64,000 bases of DNA, taken from Hymenobacter yonginensis (GTDB lineage: Bacteria; Bacteroidota; Bacteroidia; Cytophagales; Hymenobacteraceae). Shown in pieces: positions 51,430 to 60,085 of this stretch (the first letter of the stretch is position 1; each line of letters starts with the position of its first letter). The notes below the pieces were generated by a model that saw nothing but the letters and a program-made list of their open reading frames with translations, was not told where the DNA came from and did no database searches. The stretch is taken from assembly GCF_027625995.1 (NCBI RefSeq), contig NZ_CP115396.1:992001-1056000 (forward strand). Reading direction: 5' to 3'. The position numbers were made by a program, and so were the translations under genes.

Positions 51430-53772
51430 ATGGATACCGCAGAACCAACTTTCTTTGAAACCAACCCCAAAGCCGGCGCGGTGGGCCAGCCCCTGAACCG
51501 CGTCGATGGGCGGGATAAAGTCACGGGCAAGGCCAAGTACTCGGCCGAGTTCAACCAGCTGCCGGGCCTCGTGCACGCCGTGCTCAAAACCAGCGACGTA
51601 GCCAAAGGTCGCATCACTGGTTTCGATACCTCGGCGGCCATGAAACAGCCGGGCGTACTGGCCATCCTCACGCACCAGAACCTGCCCAAGCTGGCCAAGA
51701 CTCCCAATGATGCGGAGGGCAAGAAGGCCATCGGCGCGCCCATGGGCTTTCTGCCGCTGACCACCGACCAGATTCATTACGCCGGCCAGCCCGTAGCCAT
51801 TGTGGTGGCCGATACGCTGGAGCGCGCCCAGTACGCCGCCGCGCTGCTGCGCGTACAGGTGGCCGCCGAAAAGCCGATTGCCTCCTACGAAGACCCGCAG
51901 GCCAAGCTGTTCGACCCCACGAAAGTACAGGACGGCAAAGCGCCGGCCCACACCGTGCGCGGCAACGCGCAGGCGGCGTTTGCGGCGGCTCCGGTGCAGC
52001 TTACCCACAAGTACACCCACGCCATCAACCACCACAACCCCATGGAGCCCGGCGCCACCACGGCCCACTGGGAAGCCCCCGACCGCCTCACCATCTACGA
52101 CGCCACGCAGGGCGTGACGCGCACCCAGAAGGCCGTCAGCACCATGCTGGGGCTTTCGGCAGAACAGGTGCGCGTCGTGACCAAGTACCTGGGTGGCGGT
52201 TTCGGGTGCAAGGGCTCCAGCTGGCCCCATACCATCCTGACGGTGCAGGCCGCCAAAGCGGTGGGCCGCCCCGTGAAACTCTCGCTCACCCGGCCCCAGA
52301 TGTTTACGGGCATGGGTCACCGCGAAGACCAGGAGCAGACCCTGAAAATGGGCGCTACCCGCGACGGCAAGCTCACGGCCCTCATCCACGAGAAAACCTC
52401 GACTACCTCGCCCTGGGATAACTACGCCGAGTCGAACAGCAAGATCATCAACATGCTGTATGCGTGCGAGAACTTCGAGTCTTCGTACCAATTAGCCCGC
52501 GCCAACGTCATGACCTCCACCTTCACGCGGGCTCCCGGTGAAGCGCCGGGCTCGTTTGCGCTGGAGAGTTCTCTTGATGATCTGGCCTACCAGCTGGGCA
52601 TTGATCCGCTGGAAATCCGGCTGCGCAACTACGCCGAAAAGGACCACAGCACCGGCCAGGCCTGGAGCAGCAAGAGCCTGAAGGAGTGCTACTCCCGCGG
52701 GGCCGAGCTATTCGGCTGGAGCAAGCGCAACCCCAAAGCCGGCGCCACCCGCGACGGCCGCCTGCTGGTGGGCTGGGGCATGGCCACGGCCAGCTACCCC
52801 GTCCACAACTCCCAGGGCACGGCCCGCGCCCGCCTCTACGCCGACGGCCACGCCGTGGTGCAGTCGGGCGCTACCGACCTGGGCACCGGCACCTACACCG
52901 TGATGACGCAGGTAGCGGCCGACGCGCTGTTTCTGCCCGTGGATAAGGTGCGCTTCGAGCTAGGCGACACCAAGCTGCCTACCGCGCCCAACTCGGGCGG
53001 CTCGGTGGCGGCCGGCACGGTGTCGTCGTCGGTGTACATGGCCGCGCAGGACGTGTGGCAGAAGCTGATTAAGGTGGCGGTGATGGATAAGAAGTCGCCG
53101 TTGTACCGCGCCAAAGCGGCCGATGTGGAGGTGAAGCAGGGCCGTTTGCAGCTCAAGAACAACCCACAGAAAGGGGAGGACTTCGCCGCCATCATGAAGC
53201 GCGCCGAAATGGCCGACATCGAGGGCAACGGCCAGGGCCGCTACGGCAGCGGCTACGAAGATGCCCAGGCTGCCGCCAACGCCGACCCCGCCAAAAAGGA
53301 CCAGGCCGCCGACCATTCCATGCACTCCTTCGGGGCGCACTTCTGTGAGGTGAAGGTTGACCCCGACCTGGGCACTGTGCGCGTCACGCGCTGGGTGAGT
53401 GTGCACGGAGCCGGCCGCATCCTCAACGCCAAAACCGCCCGCTCCCAGATCATCGGGGGCAGCATCTTCGGCATCGGGGCGGCGCTGATGGAAGGCACCG
53501 TGCGCGACCAGAACTACTCGCGCTACACCAACGCTTCCCTGGCCGACTACCACATTCCCGTCAACGCTGACATTCCGGAAATGACGGTGGAATTCATCGA
53601 CGAAAAAGACCCCTACATCAACGCCATGGGCGTGAAAGGTATCGGCGAAATTTCGATGGTGGGCGTCTCCGCCGCCGTAGCCAACGCCGTGTTCCACGCT
53701 ACCGGCAAGCGGGTCCGCAGCCTGCCGATTACGCCCGATAAAGTGCTGGCCACGAAACCAGTACAGGCGTAG
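51430..53772 (+). CDS. paoC: Molybdenum cofactor-binding catalytic subunit of aldehyde oxidoreductase
   Basis: Large subunit of 780 residues with the aldehyde oxidase hammerhead domain (PLNRVDGRDKVTGKAKYSAE...) and Moco-binding domain. Visible are NPMEPGATTAHW, YLGGGFGCKG, TFTRAPGEAPGSFALESSLDDLA and the C-terminal GVKGIGEISMVGVSAAVANAV, in which E740 is the catalytic base. E. coli PaoC is about 730 residues, so this is slightly longer. It would oxidise aromatic or other aldehydes to acids in the periplasm. ATG 51430 is the real start; the ATG at 51370 lies in a repeat arm. Confidence 0.93.
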   Translation: MDTAEPTFFETNPKAGAVGQPLNRVDGRDKVTGKAKYSAEFNQLPGLVHAVLKTSDVAKGRITGFDTSAAMKQPGVLAILTHQNLPKLAKTPNDAEGKKAIGAPMGFLPLTTDQIHYAGQPVAIVVADTLERAQYAAALLRVQVAAEKPIASYEDPQAKLFDPTKVQDGKAPAHTVRGNAQAAFAAAPVQLTHKYTHAINHHNPMEPGATTAHWEAPDRLTIYDATQGVTRTQKAVSTMLGLSAEQVRVVTKYLGGGFGCKGSSWPHTILTVQAAKAVGRPVKLSLTRPQMFTGMGHREDQEQTLKMGATRDGKLTALIHEKTSTTSPWDNYAESNSKIINMLYACENFESSYQLARANVMTSTFTRAPGEAPGSFALESSLDDLAYQLGIDPLEIRLRNYAEKDHSTGQAWSSKSLKECYSRGAELFGWSKRNPKAGATRDGRLLVGWGMATASYPVHNSQGTARARLYADGHAVVQSGATDLGTGTYTVMTQVAADALFLPVDKVRFELGDTKLPTAPNSGGSVAAGTVSSSVYMAAQDVWQKLIKVAVMDKKSPLYRAKAADVEVKQGRLQLKNNPQKGEDFAAIMKRAEMADIEGNGQGRYGSGYEDAQAAANADPAKKDQAADHSMHSFGAHFCEVKVDPDLGTVRVTRWVSVHGAGRILNAKTARSQIIGGSIFGIGAALMEGTVRDQNYSRYTNASLADYHIPVNADIPEMTVEFIDEKDPYINAMGVKGIGEISMVGVSAAVANAVFHATGKRVRSLPITPDKVLATKPVQA

Positions 53773-53790
53773 GTAGAGCTGATGATCTAA

Positions 53791-53893
53791 AGCACGTCAT
53801 GCTGAGCTTGTCGAAGCATCTCGCGTGCTGATGTTGAAATAGTAACTCAATGTCAGCACGCGAGATGCTTCGCTCCGCTCAGCATGACGTGCT
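53791..53893. repeat. Family A palindrome between paoC and xdhC
   Basis: Arms of 41 bp, 53791-53831 (AGCACGTCATGCTGAGCTTG...) and 53853-53893, paired except for four bases in the middle (CTTGT against GGAG). Confidence 0.88.
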
Positions 53894-53947
53894 TTTGTCT
53901 GTCTTCAGGCCAACGCCGCCGTTTCTCTATCCGTACTGCTGTGTATC

Positions 53948-55144
53948 ATGACTGAACTCCAACGCCTGCTTATCGCCTACGACGCGCACCGCGCTGAGGG
54001 GCGCGCCTGCGCCCTGGCCTCGGTGGTGGACGTGGCCGGCTCGGCCTACCGTCGTCCCGGGGCCCGCATGCTGGTCACCGACGAAGGCCGCCTGACCGGG
54101 GCCATCAGCGGCGGCTGCCTCGAAGGCGACGCCCGCCAGCGCGCCCGCCGCGTGATTCAGCAGGGCCGCCCCACCGTCGTCACCTACGATTCCACCGACC
54201 CCGACGACGACCTGCAATTCGGGGCCGCACTGGGCTGCCAGGGAATTGTGCAGATTTTGCTCGAACCCCTCGACTTCCAAAATCCCGACAACCCCGTGGA
54301 GCTGCTGCGTCGCTGGGCTGAAGGGGTAGAGGCCAACGCCGTGGTAGCCACAGTATTCAGCACAGCTGGTTCGGGGGCTGAGGTAGCCGTGGGCCAGCGC
54401 CTGCTGTTGACTTCGGATAACACGGCCCAAGGCACGCTGCCGGAAGCCGCTGACCTGTACGCCGCCATTCTGGCCGATGCCCGCACTGCCTTGGCGGCTG
54501 GGCAGCCTGCTACCCGGCACTACCCGGCCGGTGCCGGTACCGTACGCGTCAGCCTGGAAATCCTGCGCCCACCCGTGCGCCTCACCGTTTACGGTGCCGG
54601 CAACGACGTGCAACCGCTGGTGCGCCTGGCTGCCGGCCTCGGCTGGCGCGTGCTGGTGGTAGACGGCCGCCCCGCTCAAGCCCAGCCCGCCCGCTTCCCC
54701 GAAGCTGATGAAGTGCGGGTGCTGCCGCTGGCGCAAGTGAGCGAACAGCCCCACGACGGTAGCTTCGCGCTGCTGATGACGCATAATTACTACTACGACC
54801 TCGCGGTGCTCCAGCACCTGTTGCCGGCTGCCACGGCCCGCTACATCGGGCTGCTGGGGCCGCGCAAGAAATACGAGCGGCTGCTGGAAGACCTCACTAA
54901 GGACACTCCTGATGCCGCCGAGCAGTTGCGAGGCCGCATCCACAGTCCCATCGGCCTGAACCTGGGGGCCGAAACACCCGAGGAAATTGCCCTGTCCATC
55001 GTGGCCGAAATCCAGGCGGTGCTCACGGGCCGCCCCGCCGGCTTCCTGCGCGACTCGCCGCATCCGATTCATCCGCCCCTGCACGCCAACGCCCCCCTGG
55101 TACCCGAGGGCCGGGTAGACGCCATGTGCGCCATCGGCGAGTAA
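53948..55144 (+). CDS. XdhC/CoxI family molybdenum cofactor insertion protein
   Basis: Protein of 398 residues. The N-terminal XdhC/CoxI domain (ACALASVVDVAGSAYRRPGARMLVTDEGRLTGAISGGCLEGD) is followed by a C-terminal Rossmann domain (VRLTVYGAGNDVQPLVRLAAGLGWRVLVVDGR, GLLGPRKKYERLLEDL). Members such as PaoD receive Moco, help its sulfuration or cytidylylation, and insert it in the apo-enzyme. It is placed between the catalytic subunit and the MocA-type gene, in the expected order for a PaoABCD-MocA cluster. Confidence 0.92.
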   Translation: MTELQRLLIAYDAHRAEGRACALASVVDVAGSAYRRPGARMLVTDEGRLTGAISGGCLEGDARQRARRVIQQGRPTVVTYDSTDPDDDLQFGAALGCQGIVQILLEPLDFQNPDNPVELLRRWAEGVEANAVVATVFSTAGSGAEVAVGQRLLLTSDNTAQGTLPEAADLYAAILADARTALAAGQPATRHYPAGAGTVRVSLEILRPPVRLTVYGAGNDVQPLVRLAAGLGWRVLVVDGRPAQAQPARFPEADEVRVLPLAQVSEQPHDGSFALLMTHNYYYDLAVLQHLLPAATARYIGLLGPRKKYERLLEDLTKDTPDAAEQLRGRIHSPIGLNLGAETPEEIALSIVAEIQAVLTGRPAGFLRDSPHPIHPPLHANAPLVPEGRVDAMCAIGE

Positions 55145-55150
55145 ACGCAC

Positions 55151-55236
55151 AGTAGCGCGAACTTTGCAGTTCGCGTCCCCACGCCGTCAGATTCGTTCAA
55201 CGGCCTGGGGACGCGAACTACAAAGTTCGCGCTATT
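55151..55236. repeat. Family B palindrome between xdhC and mocA
   Basis: Arms of 31 bp, 55151-55181 (AGTAGCGCGAACTTTGCAGT...) and 55206-55236, 29 of 31 paired. Confidence 0.88.
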
Positions 55237-55297
55237 GCTTTTTCAGACCTCCGACTTTATAGCCGGATAGCCATTCATCCGGCTACCTACCACCCCC

Positions 55298-55903
55298 ATG
55301 TCCAACGCCATTCTTCTGCTGGCTGCCGGCTCCTCTTCCCGCCTCGGCCAACCCAAACAGCTGCTCCAGTTTCAGGGCCGGACGTTGCTGCGCCGCGCCG
55401 CCGAAACGGCCGTAGCTGCCGCAGCTGGCGCGCCGGTGGTCGTCGTCACCGGCGCCCTGCATCCGGAGCTGCTGCCGGAGCTGGTGGGCCTGCCGGTGCA
55501 GGTGGTGCGCAACCCCGACTGGGCCGCCGGCATGGGCGCTTCCATCCAGGCCGGCCTCACCTTCCTCGAAATCCTGCTGCCAGCCCCGGCTGGCGTCACA
55601 GTTATGCTCTGCGACCAGCCCTTCGTGACGCCCACCTTGCTGGCGGAGCTGCACGCGGCGCACACCCGCACCGGTCGGCCCATCGTGGCCTCGGCCTACG
55701 CCGAAACCCAGGGCGTGCCGGTGTATTTCGCGGCCGAAGCGTTGCCGCTGCTGCGGGCGTTGCCGGCCGGGGCGGGAGCGGGGCAGCTGCTGCGCCAGCA
55801 CGCGGCCCTGGTGGCGGCAGTGCCCTTCGCGCTGGGTGCCGTGGACGTGGACACGCCTGAGCAGTACGCGGCGCTGCTGGCAGGTGAGCAGTGGGCCGTC
55901 TAA
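55298..55903 (+). CDS. mocA: MocA-type nucleotidyltransferase (molybdenum cofactor cytidylyltransferase)
   Basis: Protein of 201 residues of the MobA/IspD-like superfamily. The nucleotide-binding signature LAAGSSSRLGQPKQLLQFQG is near the N terminus, followed by VVTGALHPELLP, VRNPDWAAGMGASIQAGL and VMLCDQPFVTP, whose Asp binds metal. It would transfer CMP to molybdopterin, giving the MCD cofactor used by PaoABC-type enzymes. Last gene of the molybdoenzyme string. Confidence 0.9.
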   Translation: MSNAILLLAAGSSSRLGQPKQLLQFQGRTLLRRAAETAVAAAAGAPVVVVTGALHPELLPELVGLPVQVVRNPDWAAGMGASIQAGLTFLEILLPAPAGVTVMLCDQPFVTPTLLAELHAAHTRTGRPIVASAYAETQGVPVYFAAEALPLLRALPAGAGAGQLLRQHAALVAAVPFALGAVDVDTPEQYAALLAGEQWAV

Positions 55904-55981
55904 CTTAGAACATGGACACTGGCAACGGCCCCGCCGGATTTCCGTTATCTTGCCCGAACCCTACCTCAACCATTTGCCCCT

Positions 55982-57388
55982 ATGCGCGACGCTACCGCCG
56001 CCCCGGCTGCTCCGGCCACCGACCTTTACCATATTCCCAAGGACGATAAGCGCATCACCCGCGGCTGGACGTTCTACGACTGGGCCAACTCGGTGTACCC
56101 GCTGGTGATTACCAGCTCCATCTTCCCCATCTACTGGGGAGCCATGGTGAAGGCCGTCACGAAAACCGACAGCGGCAAAAGCCCGGTGGATTTCCTGGGT
56201 TTTCAGGTGCCCGGCTCCTCGCTGCTGACCTACGCCATTTCGGCCGCCTTCCTGTTCATTGCCATCATCAGCCCGTTTCTGACGTCGCTGGCTGACTTTT
56301 CGGGGCGTAAGAAGCTGTTCATGCAGATTTTCTGCTACCTCGGGGCCTTTTCCTGCGCCGCGCTGTTCTTCTTCACCCCCGATACGCTCACGCTCAGCAC
56401 CTTCGTGTTCGTGCTGGCTACCATTGGGTTTTCGGGGTCCATTGTGTTCTACAACTCCTACCTGCCCCTGATTTCCAGCGAGGAAAAGTACGATTCGCTG
56501 TCGGCCCGCGGGTTTTCGATGGGCTATATCGGCTCGGTGCTGCTGCTGCTGGTTTGCCTGGGGCTGATTATGGGTCACGAGGCCATTGGGCTGGAAGAAG
56601 GGTTTGCTACCCGCTTGGCTTTCCTGCTCACGGGGCTGTGGTGGGCCGGTTTCGCTCAGATTGCCTTCTTCGCCCTGCCCGCCGACCCCGGCCGTCCCGC
56701 CGGGGCCGCCGACGAGTCGGGCTGGCTGCTCAACGGCTTCCGGGAGCTGGGCAAAGTATGGGACCAGCTCAAGCAGCTGCCCAACCTCAAGCGCTTCCTG
56801 CTGGCCTACTTCACCTACAACATGGGTGTGCAGACGGTGATGTACGTGGCCACCATCTTCGGCGACGAAGAGCTGAAACTTGAAAGCACGGCCTTGATTC
56901 TGACTATTCTGCTGCTCCAGATTGTGGGTATTCTGGGTGCGTACCTGTTCTCGAAACTCTCGGAGCGCATCGGCAACACCAGGGCCCTGAGCTGGGCCGT
57001 GTTCATCTGGATGCTGATCTGCATCGGCGGCTACTTCGTGCAGGCGGGCTGGTCGTTCTACGCGCTGGCCGCCGTCATCGGCCTCACGATGGGCGCGGTG
57101 CAGAGCCTTTCGCGCTCCACTTACTCCAAGATTATCCCCGAAAATACGCCCAACACGGCGGCTTTCTTCAGTTTCTTCGACGTGACCGAGAAGCTCAGTA
57201 TTGTGATTGGTACGGCCGTTTTCGGCGTTATCGCCCAGCTCACGGGCTCCATGCGCAACAGCATTCTGTCGCTCATCGTGTTCTTCGTGCTGGGTCTGAT
57301 TTTCCTGCTCCGTTTGCGCGGCAAGAAGCTGCGCGACGATGTGAGCGGTGCTGATCCGAAGCTGGCGGAAGGCCTCAGCGGCAACTAA
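55982..57388 (+). CDS. UMF1-family MFS transporter (Atg22-like)
   Basis: Twelve-helix transporter of 468 residues in the UMF1/Atg22 group. The N-terminal motif RGWTFYDWANSVYPLVITSSIFPIYW is diagnostic; later GGYFVQAGWSFYALAAVIGLTMGAVQSLSRSTYSKIIPENT matches the family. Eukaryotic relatives export amino acids from vacuoles; bacterial members are uncharacterised. It starts 78 bp after mocA; a TATCTTGC -7-like box lies in that gap, suggesting its own promoter. Confidence 0.88.
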   Translation: MRDATAAPAAPATDLYHIPKDDKRITRGWTFYDWANSVYPLVITSSIFPIYWGAMVKAVTKTDSGKSPVDFLGFQVPGSSLLTYAISAAFLFIAIISPFLTSLADFSGRKKLFMQIFCYLGAFSCAALFFFTPDTLTLSTFVFVLATIGFSGSIVFYNSYLPLISSEEKYDSLSARGFSMGYIGSVLLLLVCLGLIMGHEAIGLEEGFATRLAFLLTGLWWAGFAQIAFFALPADPGRPAGAADESGWLLNGFRELGKVWDQLKQLPNLKRFLLAYFTYNMGVQTVMYVATIFGDEELKLESTALILTILLLQIVGILGAYLFSKLSERIGNTRALSWAVFIWMLICIGGYFVQAGWSFYALAAVIGLTMGAVQSLSRSTYSKIIPENTPNTAAFFSFFDVTEKLSIVIGTAVFGVIAQLTGSMRNSILSLIVFFVLGLIFLLRLRGKKLRDDVSGADPKLAEGLSGN

Positions 57389-57502
57389 CGGCCGGGGTTC
57401 CTCTGGCTGCCGCCGAATCCCGGCAAATTTCAGTACTTGCCAACGAGCACCGGCCGCCCCGGTGCTCGTTGCTGTTTTCACGCCACCCAACCGCAGTTCC
57501 TT

Positions 57503-58018
57503 ATGCACACGTCCTCTCTCCAACAGAACATCCTGGCCGAACTCGACCACGAACTGGCCACCACCCGCAAGCTGCTGGAGCGCGTGCCCTACGAGCAGGC
57601 CGACTTCACGCCCCACCCCAAAAGCATGAAGCTGTGGCAGCTGGCCTCCCACATCGTGAACCTGCTGGCGTTCAACCAGCTCTTCGTGCAGCACTCCTCC
57701 CGCGACTTCCTCGACCCGAACGGCCCCAAGCCCGGCCCCACGCCCACCAGCTCCGAGGAGCTGCTACAGCGCTTCGACCATTACAGCGCCAGCCTGCGCC
57801 AGGCCCTGCAGGAATCCGACGATGAGCAACTGACTGGTAGCTTCCGCCTGCACCGCGGCGAGCAGACCCTAATGGAGCGGCCCAAAGGCGCGGCCATCCG
57901 CATCATGGGCCTCAACCACAGCATCCACCACCGCGGCCAGCTCAGCGTCTACCTGCGCCTGCTCGACATCCCGCTGCCCGCCATGTACGGCCCCTCCGCC
58001 GACGAGCAGGGCTGGTAA
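57503..58018 (+). CDS. DinB-family four-helix-bundle protein
   Basis: Protein of 171 residues of the DinB/YfiT superfamily. Metal-binding histidines are seen in QLASHIVNLLAF and in NHSIHHRGQLSVYLR; the HHRGQL end motif is typical. Members are often thiol-dependent transferases or unknown. ATG 57503 gives the family N terminus; the longer frame to 57437 is unlikely. It lies 114 bp after the UMF1 gene. Confidence 0.88.
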   Translation: MHTSSLQQNILAELDHELATTRKLLERVPYEQADFTPHPKSMKLWQLASHIVNLLAFNQLFVQHSSRDFLDPNGPKPGPTPTSSEELLQRFDHYSASLRQALQESDDEQLTGSFRLHRGEQTLMERPKGAAIRIMGLNHSIHHRGQLSVYLRLLDIPLPAMYGPSADEQGW

Positions 58019-58038
58019 TAGAGGAAGTAGAAGAAACC

Positions 58039-58161
58039 AGAACGTCATTCAGAGCGAAGCGAAGAATCTCGCGTGCTGACGTTGTGATAGTAGCCCTGTC
58101 GTAGGATTACCATTGCAACATCAGCACGCGAGATTCTTCGCTTCGCTCTGAATGACGTTCT
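58039..58161. repeat. Family A palindrome with 41-bp perfect arms
   Basis: Arms 58039-58079 (AGAACGTCATTCAGAGCGAA...) and 58121-58161 are exact complements, and pairing continues inward with one mismatch (GACGTTG against CAACATC). It separates convergent DinB and amidohydrolase genes. Confidence 0.92.
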
Positions 58162-58181
58162 GCTTTATAACGGTCTGGTTT

Positions 58182-59837
58182 CTATTTCACCGAAAACACC
58201 CGCTCCCCGGCAATCCAGGTTTGCTGGACCTGGGCGGTGCGGAGCTGCTCTTTGGGGGCTTCCAGCAGGTCGGTTTTCAGGATCACGAAGTCGGCGGCCA
58301 TGCCGGGGCGGATGCTGCCTTTCTGCTTGTCCTCGAAGGCGGCGTGGGCGGCCCAGGTGGTCATGCCGCGCAAAGCGTCGGGGCGGCTGAGGGCGTTTTC
58401 CATCTGGAAGCCGCCGGCCGGGTAGTTCTTGGCATCCTGCCGGGCCACGGCCGAGTGGAAGCCGTAGAGCGGGTTGATGTCTTCCACCGGGAAGTCGGAG
58501 CCCAGGGCCACCTGGCCGTATTGCTTTCGCAGGTCGTTGAAGGCGTAGGCGGTTTTGAGGCGGTTGGCGCCCAACCGCTCGCCGGCCCAGTACATATCGG
58601 AGGTGGCGTGGGTGGGCTGCACCGAGGGCACGATGCCATACTGCCCGAACTTGGCTATATCGGCCCCACTCACCACCTGGGCGTGCTCAATGCGCCAGCG
58701 CCGGTCCTTCTGGCCCTTCAGCGCCTCGCCGTAGATGTCGAGCAGCAGGCGGTTGCTAGAGTCGCCGATGGCGTGGGTATTCATCTGGAATTTGCTGGCG
58801 GCCAGCTCCTTCGCCAGGCTGCGGAAATCCGCCACCGACGACAGCAAGAAGCCGGTTTCCTTCGGGCGGTCGGCGTAAGGGTGGATCAGGCAGGCACCGC
58901 GGGAGCCCAGGGCGCCGTCGGCGTATACCTTGAACGAGCAGACCGTGAGGCGGTCCTTGAATACCGGGCCGTTTTTGAGGTAGAACTCTTTGTTTTCTTT
59001 GGTGGGGGCCAGCATGGCGTAGAGGCGCACCTTCAGCTTGCCCTGCTGCTGCAAGGCGTCGAGCCGGTCTACGTTGGCTTTTTCCAGGCCAGCATCGGCC
59101 ATGCTGGTGAGGCCCACGGCTACGCACCGCTTTTGGGCTTCCAGCAGCGCCGTTTCGGCCTCGGCGGCGGTGGGCTCCGGGATTTTGGCGGCCACCAGCT
59201 TCACGGCGTTATCCACCAGCAGCCCGGTGAGCTGTCCGGCGGCGTTTTTGGTAATGGTGCCGCCGCTGATGGGCGTGCGGGCCGTGACGCCCGCTAAGTC
59301 CAGCGCCTTTTGGTTTACGAGGGCTGCGTGCCCATCCACCCGAATGATGAACACGGGCGTATTCGGGAACAGCGCGTCGAGGGTGTCTTTGGTAGGAAAC
59401 TGCTTGTTGGCCCAGTCGTTCTGGTCCCAGCCGCGGCCCGTGAGCCAGGCCGCCTGCGGGTACTGCTGGCGCTGCTGCTGGAGCTTCTGTATCACTTCCT
59501 TCCAGGAGCCGGTGCCCACCAGATCCGCGTCGCGCAAGCCCAGGGCGTAGCGGTAGAAGTGGCAGTGCGCGTCGTAGAAGCCAGGGTAAATGAACTGGCC
59601 CTGGGCGTCCACTTCCTGCTTGCCCTGGTACTTGGCCCGGATTTCCTCAGCCGTGCCCACGCCCACAAACTTGCCATCCTGCACGGCAAAGGCCTGCGCT
59701 TTGCTGAACGCGGAGTCGACGGTATACACCGTGGCATTGTAGACGATGAGGTCGGCGGGCTGGCGGGTGCTGGAGTTGCAGCCGAAAAAGCCCAGCAGCG
59801 GCAGTAGCAGCCAGGACGAACGTAGAGTTGAGGTCAT
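58182..59837 (-). CDS. YtcJ-like amidohydrolase, probable lipoprotein
   Basis: Amidohydrolase 3 family protein of 551 residues. The N terminus MTSTLRSSWLLLPLLGFFGCNSS is a signal peptide with a plausible but imperfect lipobox (FFGC). Metal ligands appear in YPGFYDAHCHFYRY, KVYADGALGSRGACL (metal-linking region), MNTHAIGDSSN and WRIEHAQVVS, and ALGSDFPVEDINPLYGF near the C terminus. Substrate is unknown; relatives include N-substituted formamide deformylase and exported amidohydrolases. A -7-like box lies only four bases before the ATG. Confidence 0.9.
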   Translation of the reverse strand: MTSTLRSSWLLLPLLGFFGCNSSTRQPADLIVYNATVYTVDSAFSKAQAFAVQDGKFVGVGTAEEIRAKYQGKQEVDAQGQFIYPGFYDAHCHFYRYALGLRDADLVGTGSWKEVIQKLQQQRQQYPQAAWLTGRGWDQNDWANKQFPTKDTLDALFPNTPVFIIRVDGHAALVNQKALDLAGVTARTPISGGTITKNAAGQLTGLLVDNAVKLVAAKIPEPTAAEAETALLEAQKRCVAVGLTSMADAGLEKANVDRLDALQQQGKLKVRLYAMLAPTKENKEFYLKNGPVFKDRLTVCSFKVYADGALGSRGACLIHPYADRPKETGFLLSSVADFRSLAKELAASKFQMNTHAIGDSSNRLLLDIYGEALKGQKDRRWRIEHAQVVSGADIAKFGQYGIVPSVQPTHATSDMYWAGERLGANRLKTAYAFNDLRKQYGQVALGSDFPVEDINPLYGFHSAVARQDAKNYPAGGFQMENALSRPDALRGMTTWAAHAAFEDKQKGSIRPGMAADFVILKTDLLEAPKEQLRTAQVQQTWIAGERVFSVK

Positions 59838-59841
59838 GCAG

Positions 59842-59849
59842 CGAAGGTA
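59842..59849 (-). promoter_or_regulatory. -7 box TACCTTCG very close to start (minus strand)
   Basis: TACCTTCG, seven of eight to TAnnTTTG, ends four bases before the ATG at 59837; transcription would begin at or inside the start region, pointing to a very short leader or another start. Confidence 0.35.
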
Positions 59850-59908
59850 CGGGCGGCCACGGAATTGGACTTGTTCTGTGAAAAGCTTGCTAACCCAAAT
59901 TGCGGAGT

Positions 59909-60060
59909 AGCCGCGTAGCGGCGAGAGGTCTGTATTCTTGACCTAATGAAGACATACAAGCCGCGTAGCGGCGGCAGATTTGCCGGCAAACCTGTCGCCG
60001 CTACGCGGCTTTTGTCAGGGGGCAACTGCTGTGCTACACACCTGTCGCCGCTACGCGGCT
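59909..60060. repeat. Four-copy CCGCGTAGCGGCG element (two direct, two inverted)
   Basis: AGCCGCGTAGCGGCG occurs at 59909 and 59959, and its complement TCGCCGCTACGCGGCT at 59995 and 60045. The two forward copies and the two reverse copies are each 50 bp apart. Each unit is itself a small hairpin (GCCGC-gta-GCGGC). Located between the amidohydrolase and the next minus-strand gene. Confidence 0.88.
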
Positions 60061-60085
60061 ATTCCGCAACTTGCGTTTGCTGGAA

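Noticed and set aside
49573-53772. Xanthine dehydrogenase for purine catabolism
   Set aside because: The Tat signal on the iron-sulfur subunit and the four-cysteine insertion of the FAD subunit fit a periplasmic PaoABC-type aldehyde oxidoreductase better than XdhABC; no purine catabolic genes adjoin.
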